The translations under genes were made by a program, and so were the position numbers. Below are positions 43,160 to 52,014 of a stretch of 64,000 nt of DNA, in pieces; the stretch's first letter is position 1, and each line of letters opens with the position of its first letter. The notes beneath the pieces are model-generated. The model saw only the letters and a list, made by a program, of their open reading frames with translations, did not search any database and had not been told where the DNA came from. The stretch comes from JACDAN01 sp963802375. GTDB taxonomy: Bacteria; Actinomycetota; Thermoleophilia; Gaiellales; Gaiellaceae. The stretch is taken from NCBI GenBank assembly GCA_963802375.1, contig CAWDIJ010000013.1, positions 62,001 through 126,000 of the forward strand. The letters run 5' to 3'.

Positions 43160-43813
43160 GTGGCCGAGGACTGGAGCGCACACCTGGAGCGGAAGGAGCA
43201 GCGGTACCTCGACGGCGAGGCGCGCCTCCCGGAGGACCCGGACGAGCGCCAGCGCCAGCTGACGCGGATGGGCAACGCGGCAGGCGGCGCCGGCCTCGCG
43301 CTGCTGATGGCCGGCCGCCGGGACGATGCGGCCGAGTGGTTCGCCCGCGCGGCAGGCCGCTACCGCGAGAGCTACGAGCTCGCGCCGCCGGGGAGCTGGG
43401 GGAGGCCGATCGGCGCGATCAAGTCACGAATCCTCGCCGGCGACTGGCCCGGCGCCGAGGATGAGAGCCGCTGGGCGCTCGGTGAAGGCGCCGCGGAGAC
43501 CGAGTCGGCGATCGGCCGCTACGCCGGCGCGCTCGCGCTCCTCACCCTCGGGCAGGACGCAAAGGCCCGCCCTGTCGCGGACTCGCTCCGGAACCGCGAC
43601 GACTTCCCGCACGACGTCGCCAACGCGCTCGCCACGCTCGCCGCCGAGGACGTCCTCGGCTACACGTACGCGGTCGAGAGCGTCCTCGAGTCGTTCGAGC
43701 AGCGCGACGAGTACCTCGAGGACATGGCCGTCGCCGACACCGTGATCGTCCTCCAGTCGCTGGCAGCCCGCCGTGACATGGCGGCTGACCTCACCTCCGA
43801 CCTCTTGCCCTAG
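43160..43813 (+). CDS. Hypothetical helical protein
   Basis: This acidic 217-residue protein is mostly helical, with TPR-like spacing in LALLMAGRRDDAAEWFARAAGRYRE and GYTYAVESVLESFEQR, the latter typical of small actinobacterial proteins of unknown function. It starts GTG 43160, 17 bases from the divergent thiolase gene. No catalytic motif is visible. Confidence 0.65.
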   Translation: MAEDWSAHLERKEQRYLDGEARLPEDPDERQRQLTRMGNAAGGAGLALLMAGRRDDAAEWFARAAGRYRESYELAPPGSWGRPIGAIKSRILAGDWPGAEDESRWALGEGAAETESAIGRYAGALALLTLGQDAKARPVADSLRNRDDFPHDVANALATLAAEDVLGYTYAVESVLESFEQRDEYLEDMAVADTVIVLQSLAARRDMAADLTSDLLP

Positions 43814-43821
43814 CGCGGGCG

Positions 43822-44343
43822 TCAGTCGTGGGGGTGCATGATGGCGGTGATAACCAGCTGGTCGGCGTTCTCGTCCTCGACCTCCTCGAAGCGAGGCACG
43901 AGCTCCGACAGCACCTCGAGCGCCTTCTCCGGATCGACCCGGACAGTCACACGCACGAAGCGGAAGCGGCCCTCGGCTCCGTGCTCGACCTGCGCCTTCT
44001 GGAGGTCGTCCATGACCGCCGTGTGGAGGTTCGACGCGCCCGCCGACACGAGCTCCGGCGCCACCTTCAGCGTCCTCGCCGCAGCGCGGTAGGGCTTCTC
44101 GCGCCCCTTGTCGCTCGGAACCTGCTGGATCAGCTCCGCCCGGAGCAGCATCCGCACGTGGAAGTGGAGATGGCCCGGGTCGACGCCCAGGCGCTGCGCG
44201 AGCTCCCGGTTCGAGAGCGCCTCGTCCGTCTCGCCGAGCGCCTCGAGGACACGCAGCCTCAGAGGGTGGCCTAGGGCCTTCAGTTGGTCTGGACGGTTGA
44301 TCGTCAGCACTTCGGGAATCGCTTTGGTTTCGGGAGTCGCCAT
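43822..44343 (-). CDS. ArsR-like winged-helix transcriptional regulator
   Basis: This 173-residue protein has an N-terminal winged helix (residues 18-90: LKALGHPLRLRVLEALGE, SNRELAQRLGVDPGHLHFHV) like the HTH_20/ArsR group, without metal-binding cysteines. The C-terminal part (residues 95-173) may bind a ligand or dimerise. It is preceded by a distinct TATATA-containing promoter. Its target may be itself or the pgl-proC genes upstream. Confidence 0.85.
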   Translation of the reverse strand: MATPETKAIPEVLTINRPDQLKALGHPLRLRVLEALGETDEALSNRELAQRLGVDPGHLHFHVRMLLRAELIQQVPSDKGREKPYRAAARTLKVAPELVSAGASNLHTAVMDDLQKAQVEHGAEGRFRFVRVTVRVDPEKALEVLSELVPRFEEVEDENADQLVITAIMHPHD

Positions 44344-44355
44344 TTACGATCTCTA

Positions 44356-44383
44356 TATATACGACTTGGCGGGCTGTTGTCTA
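44356..44383 (-). promoter_or_regulatory. Promoter of the ArsR-like gene
   Basis: Read on the minus strand, TAGACA (44383-44378) and TATATA (44361-44356) are 16 bases apart, and the ATG follows 12 bases later, so the mRNA has almost no leader. The A+T-rich box stands out in the G+C-rich sequence. The -35 box overlaps the stop codon of pgl. Confidence 0.5.
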
Positions 44384-45055
44384 GTTAGGCAGACGAGCTG
44401 CGGCCCCGCGGTCGAGCAACGCGATGGTCGTTCCGGAGGCCGAGCGAACGAGGCTCGCAGGGGTCGCGGGGTCGGGCGACGCGGCGAACGACCGCTCGGC
44501 GGCATCGGCCTTGTTCTCCCCGGAAACCAGGAAGACGACTGTGTCGGAGGCGTTCAGCTGCGGGATCGTGGCCGTCACGCGGTAGACGTCCGCCCGCGGC
44601 ACGGCGAGCGCCCTCCGACCGAGCTCGTCCAGAGCAGGATCGTTCGGAAACAGCGACGCGGTGTGCCCGTCCGGCCCGATCCCGAGGAACGCGAGATCGA
44701 ATACCACGCGGCGAAGCTCGACGTCGTACGCGTCCGCCGCCTCGTCCGGCGAGAGCTCGCCGCGAACGCGGTGCTCGGCCGCCGGCTTGCGGTCGAGCCG
44801 GTCGAGGAGGCTCTCGCGGACGAGCCGGTAGTTCGAGCGCTCATCGTCCGGCGGCACGCAGCGCTCGTCCGCCCACCAGACCTCGACCCGGCTCCAGTCG
44901 GGCTGGAGCCTGGCCGCGGCTTCGTACGCCGGCCGAGGCGTCGAACCGCCGGAAAGCGCGATGTGCCCGCCGAGTCGTGCCTGCGCCGCGAGCAGCTCGG
45001 CCGCCTCGCGCGCCGCCTCCGCAGCGCTCGCCGCGACTCGCAGCTCGACGTCCAA
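44381..45055 (-). CDS. pgl: 6-phosphogluconolactonase
   Basis: This 224-residue enzyme of the pentose phosphate pathway hydrolyses 6-phosphogluconolactone. The family signatures are IALSGGSTPRPAYEA, VEVWWADERCVPPDDERSNYRL (split over the active-site loop) and LGIGPDGHTASLFP with the catalytic His. A TTG start at 45055 lies 3 bases after the proC stop. zwf and gnd are not in the window. Confidence 0.92.
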   Translation of the reverse strand: MDVELRVAASAAEAAREAAELLAAQARLGGHIALSGGSTPRPAYEAAARLQPDWSRVEVWWADERCVPPDDERSNYRLVRESLLDRLDRKPAAEHRVRGELSPDEAADAYDVELRRVVFDLAFLGIGPDGHTASLFPNDPALDELGRRALAVPRADVYRVTATIPQLNASDTVVFLVSGENKADAAERSFAASPDPATPASLVRSASGTTIALLDRGAAARLPN

Positions 45056-45058
45056 CTA

Positions 45059-45880
45059 CTACTCCTCGCCGGCCGCGAGCTCCCGTCCGCGCTCCATCGC
45101 CGCCTGGATCGCGTTCAGGAACGCCGCGCGGACGCCGGCCTGCTCGAGCTCTCTGATCGCCCGGATCGTCGTCCCACCGGGCGAGGTGACCATCTCCCGC
45201 AGCTCGACCGGGTGCATCTTCTCGTCGCGGAGGAGCTTTGCCGTCCCCAGCATGGTCTGGACGACCAGTTCGGTCGTGTCCTCGCGGGACAGTCCGAGGA
45301 GGATCCCAGCCTCGATCATCGACTCCGCCAGCAGCGCGAAGTACGCGGGGCCGGAGCCCGAGACGGCCGTCACAGCGTCCATGTAACGCTCGGGCACGCG
45401 CACCACGCGGCCTACGTGAAGGAGCACGTCCTCGGCGAGAGCTAGATGCTCGTCGCCGGCATGCGCGCCGGCGCACAGCCCCGCGACGCCCTCGTGCACC
45501 GTCGACGGTGTGTTCGGCATGGCCCGAAGCACCGGCACGCCGGGCGCCAGCCGCTCCTCGATTGCCGAGGTCGGGACGGCGGCGGCGATCGAGAGCACCG
45601 TCTGGTCCGGCGACAGGATCCCGCCGATCTCGCCGAGCAGTGGGTCGAAGTCCTGCGGCTTGACCGCGATGACCACGACCCCTGCCCCGGCGACGGCCTC
45701 GGTGTTCGAGGTCGTGACCTGGATCCCGTGCCGCTTCGCGAGCTCCCGCGCCCGGTCCTCCCGGCGGACGGTCGCGACGATCTCCTCCGGCCTCCGCCAG
45801 TCGGTGCTGAGCAGTCCCGTGAGGAGTGCCTCGCCGATCTTCCCGGCGCCGAGGATCGCGATGCGCCGGGGGTCGGCCAT
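45059..45880 (-). CDS. proC: Pyrroline-5-carboxylate reductase
   Basis: This 273-residue NADPH-dependent reductase makes proline. The N-terminal Rossmann motif is IAILGAGKIGEALL, and the C-terminal signature VTAVSGSGPAYFALLAESMIEAG with TSPGGTTIRAIRELE is complete. The ATG at 45880 is chosen because the frame further upstream has no homology and is antisense to alkA. pgl follows after 3 bases. Confidence 0.95.
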   Translation of the reverse strand: MADPRRIAILGAGKIGEALLTGLLSTDWRRPEEIVATVRREDRARELAKRHGIQVTTSNTEAVAGAGVVVIAVKPQDFDPLLGEIGGILSPDQTVLSIAAAVPTSAIEERLAPGVPVLRAMPNTPSTVHEGVAGLCAGAHAGDEHLALAEDVLLHVGRVVRVPERYMDAVTAVSGSGPAYFALLAESMIEAGILLGLSREDTTELVVQTMLGTAKLLRDEKMHPVELREMVTSPGGTTIRAIRELEQAGVRAAFLNAIQAAMERGRELAAGEE

Positions 45881-45905
45881 GCGGCCAGTGTACGAGGCCG
45901 GCTGA

Positions 45906-46772
45906 TCACGCTGCGGCGGGGATCCCGCGCTCGTAGCGCACGGGAAGGAGACCGCGGCCGAACCCGGCCAGGAAGTACGCGCTGGCGAGCCCCTGCCACT
46001 CGCCGTAAGGCGCAAGCAGCTCCGCGGTATCGGACGGCTCTGCCTTCCGGCCGAGCAGCGCGGTACAGAGCTTGAGCAACCCGAGATCGCCGACGAGGCC
46101 GAGCTCGTAGGACCCGAGTCCCTGGAGGCCGATCACTCCCGACGACCATGGCCCGAGCCCCCGCTCCCGCTCCAGCCGCTGCGCGACCTTGCGCGGGTTC
46201 ATCTCGCGCAACCGCTCGAGCTCGACGGTGCGGCAGAGGCGCACGATCGTCGAGGCCTTCCGCGCCGTCAGTCCGAACCGCTGGAGCTCGACCGGCGCGC
46301 GGCCTGCGAAGGTTTCCGGCGTCGGCGGTGCGCAAAGCTTGCCGTCGGTCTCGCAGGCCCAGCGGATCAGCCGCCGCTCGATCTTCCTCGCCTCGGAGGA
46401 GGTGATCAGCTGGCCGCACACGGCGCGCACGAGCGCCTGTGTTACGGATCCCACTCGGATGGGTCGCTTGCCCGGGAGCGCGTTGAGCGTCCGGCGGAGC
46501 ATGGGGTCGTCGGCGAACCGCTCCAGGAACTCGGTGTGATCCGCCTCGAGCGGAAGCATGGCGACGAGCTGCTCGAGCGCGTCCTCCGAGTGCGACCGAA
46601 GCTCGATGCGGCCGTCCGAGGTCTGCCACGCGCAGGCGCGCGCAAGCCCGTCCTCGACCGCGAAGAGCGCGACGAGGATGCGCCCGTCGAACCGCCTCGT
46701 GGCATCGCTCGCCCACACTGCGGAATCGCGCAGCGAGAACGGTCCGCGGGGGCGGAGGGTCGCCTCGACCAC
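45906..46772 (-). CDS. alkA: DNA-3-methyladenine glycosylase II (AlkA type)
   Basis: This HhH-GPD base-excision repair protein of 288 residues removes alkylated bases. The C-terminal half contains the helix-hairpin-helix LERERGLGPWSSGVIGLQGL and the catalytic Asp in ELGLVGDLGLLK. The N-terminal half matches the AlkA beta domain less clearly. It ends 25 bases before proC on the same strand. Confidence 0.85.
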   Translation of the reverse strand: MVEATLRPRGPFSLRDSAVWASDATRRFDGRILVALFAVEDGLARACAWQTSDGRIELRSHSEDALEQLVAMLPLEADHTEFLERFADDPMLRRTLNALPGKRPIRVGSVTQALVRAVCGQLITSSEARKIERRLIRWACETDGKLCAPPTPETFAGRAPVELQRFGLTARKASTIVRLCRTVELERLREMNPRKVAQRLERERGLGPWSSGVIGLQGLGSYELGLVGDLGLLKLCTALLGRKAEPSDTAELLAPYGEWQGLASAYFLAGFGRGLLPVRYERGIPAAA

Positions 46773-46782
46773 GCCGAAGACC

Positions 46783-47610
46783 CTATGCGAGGAGCAGGCT
46801 GTTTCCCGACGGGTCAGACACGATGTTTCCTTCCGGCTCCTGGCCGGCGTCGGCGACCCGGGTCAGGACCTCTTCCCGCGCCTCGGGGCTCGGCAGGACG
46901 ATGGTTGCCCGTCGCAGAGACGCGGTTCCTTCGGGCGGCGGTGATGCTCCCGCGCTCGCCCAAGTGTTCGCGCCGACGTGGTGGTGATACCCGCCTACGG
47001 AGAGGAACGTCGCCTGCGAGCCGAGCGTCGCCATCTCGTCGAACCCGAGGACGTCCCGGTAGAAGCTCAGCGTCTCCGGGATGTCCGCCACCTGGAGATG
47101 GACGTGGCCCATCTCGGTCCCGGGCGGCAGCGACTCGAACCGCTCCTGCTCGGGGTCGTCCAGCTCGCCGAGGAGGTTCTCGAGGTCGAGCGGCTCGGTG
47201 GTCATCCGTGCGACCTGCCCCTCCCAGAGCTCGCGAGGGCGGTCGGCGTAGATCTCGATGCCGTGGCCGTCGGGGTCCCGCAGGTACAGCGCCTCGCTGA
47301 CGAAGTGGTCGGAGACACCGGTCATCGCCACCTGCTCGCGGATCGCATGAGCGAGCCAGGCGGCAAGGTCACGCCGTTCCGGGACGAGGAGCGCGAAGTG
47401 GAAGAGACCGGTGTTACGTGGTGCAGGTTGAGCGCCGGGCACCTCGTGGAGCACAAGCAGCTCGGAGGCTCCGCCGAGAGCGGCGCGCCCCTTCTCCTGC
47501 TCGCGCACGTCGAGCCCGATCGCGCGCCGGTAGTAGTCGAGCGAGCGCTCGAGGTCCGAAACCGTCAGCTCGACAGGCCCCATCCTGGTTTCGGCCGGCA
47601 GCGTCGCCAC
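46783..47610 (-). CDS. VOC family protein, catechol-2,3-dioxygenase type
   Basis: This 275-residue protein holds two vicinal-oxygen-chelate modules. Module 1 begins VELTVSDLERSLDYYRRAIGL and module 2 MGHVHLQVADIPETLSFYRD, with metal ligands expected at the first-strand His and Glu of module 2 (GHVH and later residues). It resembles the CatE/YfiE group of extradiol dioxygenases. It lies next to a MarR gene on the same strand, so it may be part of a phenolic-compound or oxidative response. Confidence 0.82.
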   Translation of the reverse strand: MATLPAETRMGPVELTVSDLERSLDYYRRAIGLDVREQEKGRAALGGASELLVLHEVPGAQPAPRNTGLFHFALLVPERRDLAAWLAHAIREQVAMTGVSDHFVSEALYLRDPDGHGIEIYADRPRELWEGQVARMTTEPLDLENLLGELDDPEQERFESLPPGTEMGHVHLQVADIPETLSFYRDVLGFDEMATLGSQATFLSVGGYHHHVGANTWASAGASPPPEGTASLRRATIVLPSPEAREEVLTRVADAGQEPEGNIVSDPSGNSLLLA

Positions 47611-47619
47611 CGGCTGAGA

Positions 47620-48147
47620 CTAGCCCTCCTCGAAACCCGAGAGAACCTTTCGGAGCAGTTTGTTCAGCTGCGCCAGTTCGCGCTCGTCGAGCGCAGCGGC
47701 GAGCTTCGCCTCCTTCTCCGCCTGGGCGCTGAGCGAATCGGCCCAGAGCTTGTGACCCTTGTCGGTCAGCTCGACGTGGAGGGCACGGCGATCGTCCAGG
47801 TCGGGTAGTCGCTTGACGAGCCCTGCCTGTTCGAGCCGGTCGAGCCGGTTCGTCATCGCACCGCTCGAGAGGCCGTCCCGCTTCGCAAGCTTGCCGGGCG
47901 AGCTCCGATGAGGCGGGTCCTCCATCGCCAGCTGCCGCAGGATCCCCCACTCGCCGTGGCTGAGCTCGTGCTCGGCGAGCGTCTCTTCCATTTGCCGATG
48001 GATGAGCTTCCCAATCCACTGGATCCGCTGGACAGCTCCCTCGATATCCAGGTCGATCGGCGGAAGCTTCGACGCCCAGGTCTCGAGCATCCGATCGACG
48101 CGATCGGTCTGGGCTGCTGTCTTCGCCATGTCCGGATTGTGTGCCAA
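47620..48147 (-). CDS. MarR family transcriptional regulator
   Basis: This 175-residue winged-helix regulator has the MarR core (residues 40-150, SHGEWGILRQLAMEDPPHRS, SSGAMTNRLDRLEQAGLVKR, DDRRALHVELTDKG). The TTG at 48147 is favoured over ATG 48129 by a good AAGGGA ribosome site. It is divergent from two tandem cupin-TPR genes, whose promoter overlaps likely MarR sites. Confidence 0.9.
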   Translation of the reverse strand: MAHNPDMAKTAAQTDRVDRMLETWASKLPPIDLDIEGAVQRIQWIGKLIHRQMEETLAEHELSHGEWGILRQLAMEDPPHRSSPGKLAKRDGLSSGAMTNRLDRLEQAGLVKRLPDLDDRRALHVELTDKGHKLWADSLSAQAEKEAKLAAALDERELAQLNKLLRKVLSGFEEG

Positions 48148-48154
48148 ATTTCCC

Positions 48155-48197
48155 TTGACGTCAAACTACCCCTGTCGTACACTCTCCACGTCAAGTA
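48155..48197 (+). promoter_or_regulatory. Promoter and candidate MarR operator for the cupin-TPR genes
   Basis: TTGACG (48155-48160), a 17-base spacer and TACACT (48178-48183) make a good sigma-A-type promoter for the plus strand. TTGACGTCAA (48155-48164) is a palindrome over the -35 box, and ACGTCAA recurs at 48188-48194 near the start of transcription. Binding at both would block polymerase and the divergent marR gene. Confidence 0.65.
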
Positions 48198-48235
48198 GTT
48201 CGAGGTCGAGAATATCGACTAGAAGGGAGACCGCG

Positions 48236-48481
48236 ATGCAGCCGATGGACGCAGGGACTAGGGCGTTGCTCGTGACCGAACACGTGGCGCAGCTCGCGCG
48301 GTCCCGGAAGGGAGCACGTGCATGGCCACGGCAATTGCGAAGGCGTACGACGTCGTCGCGCTCGAGGACATCGAGCCCGGCCCCGAGCACGACGGTCGTG
48401 TCCCTCTCAACATCCGCCGCCACTTCGGCATCCAAGGATTCGGGGTGCGCGCCAGCCGGGCGGTGGGCGACGGGCACGTAA
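48236..48481 (+). other. Possible upstream ORF overlapping the first cupin gene
   Basis: An ATG at 48236 with a fine AGAAGGGAG ribosome site opens a frame whose first 28 residues (MQPMDAGTRALLVTEHVAQL, then ARSRKGAR) look protein-like. The rest is the shadow of the cupin gene in another frame. It may be a leader peptide or the remnant of a longer gene. Confidence 0.25.
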
Positions 48482-48984
48482 TCGGCGAACACAGCGAGAA
48501 CGGGATCGGCGCGACCGGTCAGGAGGAGCTCTACCTGGTGCTGTCCGGTAAGGCCACGTTCAACGTGGACGGTGATCCCATCTACGCGACCGCTGGAACG
48601 ATGGTCTTCGTCCGCGACCCTGCGGCGCAGCGGAGCGCGATCGCCAAGGAGGAGGGCACGACGATCCTCGCGATCGGCGGGACGCCGGGCGAGTCGTATC
48701 GCCTCTCGGTGGGCGAGGCGATGAACGACATGTGGGACCCCTACCGGGCGCAGGACTTCGAGGGCGCCCTCGCCGCGCTCCAGCCGGTCCTCGAGGAACG
48801 CCCCGAGGTGCTGGTTTTCTTCAACGTCGCCTGCATGGAGGCGAGGCTCGGGCGCACCGACGACGCGATCTCGCATCTCGAGCAGGCGATCGAGGACGAT
48901 GATCGGATCAAGGAGCACATCCGAACCGACGGGGACCTAGACTCGCTTCGGGACGATCCGCGCTTCCAGGCGCTGACCAAATAG
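48322..48984 (+). CDS. Cupin-TPR protein, tandem copy 1
   Basis: This 220-residue protein has an N-terminal cupin barrel (residues 30-115, with GQEELYLVLSGKATFNVDG and GTMVFVRDPAAQRSA) and a C-terminal TPR-like helical part (about 130-205, LVFFNVACMEARLGRTDDAI) ending in a conserved LDSLRDDPRF motif. A GGAAGGGAGC ribosome site precedes the ATG. Function unknown; promoter context implies MarR control. It is about half identical to the next gene. Confidence 0.8.
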   Translation: MATAIAKAYDVVALEDIEPGPEHDGRVPLNIRRHFGIQGFGVRASRAVGDGHVIGEHSENGIGATGQEELYLVLSGKATFNVDGDPIYATAGTMVFVRDPAAQRSAIAKEEGTTILAIGGTPGESYRLSVGEAMNDMWDPYRAQDFEGALAALQPVLEERPEVLVFFNVACMEARLGRTDDAISHLEQAIEDDDRIKEHIRTDGDLDSLRDDPRFQALTK

Positions 48985-48995
48985 GAGGAGAGCCG

Positions 48996-49673
48996 ATGGC
49001 AACTGCAACCGAAAAGGCCTACGTCGTCGCGAAGCTCGAAGAGCTCGAGCCCGCCCCGATACTCGCGCCCGGCGCAACGGATGACGGCAGACAGCGCTTC
49101 GACATCCGCCGTCGCTTCGGCATTGCGTCCTTCGGAACCAACGCGTACAGCGCGCCGAGCGGGGTGGACGTCATCCGCGAGCACGATGAGACCTTGCTCG
49201 GCGAGGCAGGACAGGAGGAGCTCTACGTCGTCCTGAAGGGCGCGGCGACGTTCGAGATCGACGGCGACGCCGTGGAGGCACCCGCCGGCTCGCTGGTCCT
49301 CGTGCAGCCGACGGCGAAGAGGAAGGCGACCGCGAAGGACGACGGCACGACGATCCTCGCCATCGGCGGCACGCCGGGCAAGGCCTACGAGCCGGCGCCG
49401 GAGGAGGCGGCGGAAGCCTTCGCCGCCTACAACCAGGGCGACTACGAGACCGCTGCCGCCAAGCAGCTGGTCGTCGTCGAGAAGCGGCCGAACGATGCCG
49501 TGGCGTACTTCAACGCCGCCTGCTTCGAGGCACGGGCCGGAAAGGCCGACCAGGCGATCGAGCATCTGCGACGGGCCGTCGAGCTGAACGACCGCATCAA
49601 GGAGCTGATCCGCACCGACGAGGATCTGGACTCCATCCGCGAAGACCCGCGCTTCGACGTGCTGACGAAGTAG
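48996..49673 (+). CDS. Cupin-TPR protein, tandem copy 2
   Basis: This 225-residue paralogue of the preceding gene has the same order: cupin (GQEELYVVLKGAATFEIDG), a shared ATILAIGGTPG-like strand, then TPR-like helices (YFNAACFEARAGKADQAIEH) and the ending LDSIREDPRF. The strong match in both modules shows a recent tandem duplication of the full two-domain gene. It follows copy 1 after 11 bases and shares its promoter. Confidence 0.8.
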   Translation: MATATEKAYVVAKLEELEPAPILAPGATDDGRQRFDIRRRFGIASFGTNAYSAPSGVDVIREHDETLLGEAGQEELYVVLKGAATFEIDGDAVEAPAGSLVLVQPTAKRKATAKDDGTTILAIGGTPGKAYEPAPEEAAEAFAAYNQGDYETAAAKQLVVVEKRPNDAVAYFNAACFEARAGKADQAIEHLRRAVELNDRIKELIRTDEDLDSIREDPRFDVLTK

Positions 49674-49687
49674 CGGGAAGGCATCGG

Positions 49688-49709
49688 GCGCCTCCCTCCG
49701 CGGGGGCGC
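49688..49709 (+). terminator. Weak hairpin after the cupin-TPR genes
   Basis: GCGCCTCCC (49688-49696) pairs with GGGGGCGC (49702-49709) with one bulged T and a 5-base loop. There is no T-run, so terminator function is uncertain. Confidence 0.35.
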
Positions 49710-49755
49710 CTCGTGCTGCCACCGGCGAGACGCTGCTATACCTCGTAGGGCCGCA

Positions 49756-51592
49756 ATGGCCAAGCCCGTCGAACAGCTAGACCGCGTCGTCATCCGCTTC
49801 GCTGGCGACTCCGGCGACGGGATGCAGCTGACCGGCGCGCGCTTTACCAGCGAGACGGCGGTACTCGGCAACGACCTCTCCACGCTGCCGGACTTCCCCG
49901 CCGAGATCCGCGCGCCGGCGGGCTCGCTGCCGGGCGTCTCCGGGTTCCAGATCCACTTCTCCGACCACGACATCCTGACGCCGGGCGACGAGCCGAACGT
50001 CCTTGTCGCGATGAACCCGGCGGCGCTGCGGACGAACATCCGCGACTTGCCGAAGGGCGGGACGCTGATCGTCAACCGCGACTCGTTCACCGACCGGAAC
50101 CTCGAGAAGGCTGGGTACTCCGCGAACCCGCTCGACGACGGGACGCTGGGCGACTATCACGTCCACGAGGTGCCGCTCACCTCGCTGACGATCGAGGCGC
50201 TGAAGGACGTGAAGGTGACGAAGCGCGAGGCCGAGCGCTCGAAGAACATGTTCGCGCTCGGGCTGATGTCGTGGCTCTACCACCGGCCGAAGAGCGGAAC
50301 GCTCGACTTCATCGCCAGGAAGTTCAAGGCGAAGCCCGAGATCGCCGAGGCGAACACGAAGGCGTTCAAGGCCGGCTGGGCGTACGGCGAGACCAGCGAG
50401 GACTTCCGCGTCACCTACGAGGTCGCGCCCGCAGACCTCCCGCCCGGCACCTACCGGAACATCCGCGGGAACCAGGCGCATGACGCTCGGCCTGATCGCC
50501 GCGTCGGTGAAGAGCGGCCTCCCGCTCTTCCTCGGCGCCTACCCGATCACGCCGGCATCGGAGATCCTCGAGGACCTCTCGCGCCGGAAGGACTTCGGCG
50601 TCCGGACCTTCCAGGCCGAGGACGAGATCTCCGCCGTCGGCGCCGCACTCGGCGCGAGCTTCGGCGGCGCGCTCGGCGTCTGCACGTCGAGCGGCCCCGG
50701 CGTCGTCCTGAAGATGGAGACGATCGGCCTGGCTGTGACGCTCGAGCTCCCGCTCGTGATCATCGACGTCCAGCGCGCCGGCCCGTCGACGGGGATGCCG
50801 ACGAAGCCCGAGCAGGCCGACCTCCTCCTTGCGATGTGGGGCCGGAACGCCGAGTCGCCGGTGCCGGTGATCGCCGCCTCGACGCCGGGCGGGTGCTTCG
50901 ACGCCGCGATCGAGGCGGCGCGGATCGCACTCAAGTACCGGACGCCCGTTTTCCTCATGTCGGACGCCTACCTCGCGAACGGGTCGGAGCCGTGGCTGAT
51001 CCCGGACCTCGAGACCATCCCGAGCATCCCCGTCGACTTTGCTGACGCGCCCAACCACGAGGGTGGTTTCTTGCCGTACCTGCGTGACGCCGAGACGCTC
51101 GCCCGGCCGTGGGCGATTCCCGGCACGCCCGGCCTCGAGCACCGGATCGGCGGGCTCGAGAAGGCGGACGGGACGGGCAACGTCTCGTACGACCCCGACA
51201 ACCACGACCACATGGTTCGCATCCGGGCGCGCAAGGTCGCCGGCATCGCGGCCGACATCCCCGAGCTCACCGTGGACGAGGAGGGCGGCGAGAACTTGCT
51301 CGTCCTCAGCTGGGGCGGGACGTACGGGCCGGTGGCCGCCGGCGTGCGCCGCGTGCGCGGCAACGGCGGCAAGGTCGCGCACGCGCACCTGAGCTATCTG
51401 AACCCGTTTCCGCGCAATACGGGCGAGGTACTGCACAGATACGAGAAGATTCTCGTTCCGGAAATGAATCTGGGACAGCTCCTCAAACTGGTGCGGGCCG
51501 AGTTCCTCGTCGATGCGGTTGGCTACAACCGGGTGCGCGGCCTCCCGTTCCGGTCCTCGGAGCTGGCCGAAGCCATGGAGGGGATGCTGTGA
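49756..51592 (+). CDS. korA: 2-oxoglutarate (2-oxoacid):ferredoxin oxidoreductase alpha subunit, frameshifted
   Basis: KorA combines the gamma and alpha domains of 2-oxoacid:ferredoxin oxidoreductase, which decarboxylates 2-oxoglutarate to succinyl-CoA. The gamma part runs from MAKPVEQLDRVVIRFAGDSG to GTYRNIRGNQA. The alpha part continues in another frame from MTLGLIAASVKSGLPLFLG with YPITPASEIL and QRAGPSTGMPTKPEQADLL to 51592. One extra C near 50479 (GCG-C-ATG) joins the frames. The alternative, two separate proteins, is unlikely because the gamma frame has no stop here. Expected length about 612 residues. Confidence 0.88.
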
Positions 51593-52014
51593 AACTGCGA
51601 CTCGTTCTCGGACTGATGCTCGTCGGCGTGGCCTCGGCCTGCGGCGGTGGCGGCGAAGGCGGCGGCGGCGGCAGCGGTGGCGGCGGCGCGAGTGACACCG
51701 TGAAGGTGACGCTCGACGAGCAGAACGGCTCGGGCAAGTCGGGCACCGCGGAGATGTTTCCCGGCGCCGCGTCGACGGACGTGACGATCGAGATTCAGGG
51801 CACGTCGGACAACGACCCGATCTACGTTCGCAGCGGCACCTGCGAAGCGCCTGGGGCAGAGATCGTTCACGACATCGGGTTCACGACGGCGAATCTCGGC
51901 CAGGGTCAGATCTTCGTGCCGATCGACGATGTGGCGACCGGCGAGTACATCCTCGTGGTCGAGGACGACAAGACGATGGAGCCGGTCATGTGCGGGGCGA
52001 TCCCGGAACGATGA
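51589..52014 (+). CDS. Secreted lipoprotein with Cu,Zn-SOD/CHRD-like domain
   Basis: This 141-residue protein has a lipoprotein signal ending in GVASAC (lipid-anchored Cys near residue 18), a poly-Gly/Ser linker (about residues 19-34), and a domain beginning VTLDEQNGSGKSGTAEMF that resembles small Cu,Zn-SOD-like or CHRD modules. It is embedded between korA and korB with GTGA and ATGA overlaps at both ends, so it is translated with the oxidoreductase although it is exported. No functional link is known. Confidence 0.75.
   Translation: MKLRLVLGLMLVGVASACGGGGEGGGGGSGGGGASDTVKVTLDEQNGSGKSGTAEMFPGAASTDVTIEIQGTSDNDPIYVRSGTCEAPGAEIVHDIGFTTANLGQGQIFVPIDDVATGEYILVVEDDKTMEPVMCGAIPER

Noticed and set aside
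50480..51592. Separate alpha-subunit gene starting at ATG 50480
   Set aside because: The upstream gamma frame has no stop here and the two parts join as one normal KorA if one base is removed, so I treat it as a frameshift.
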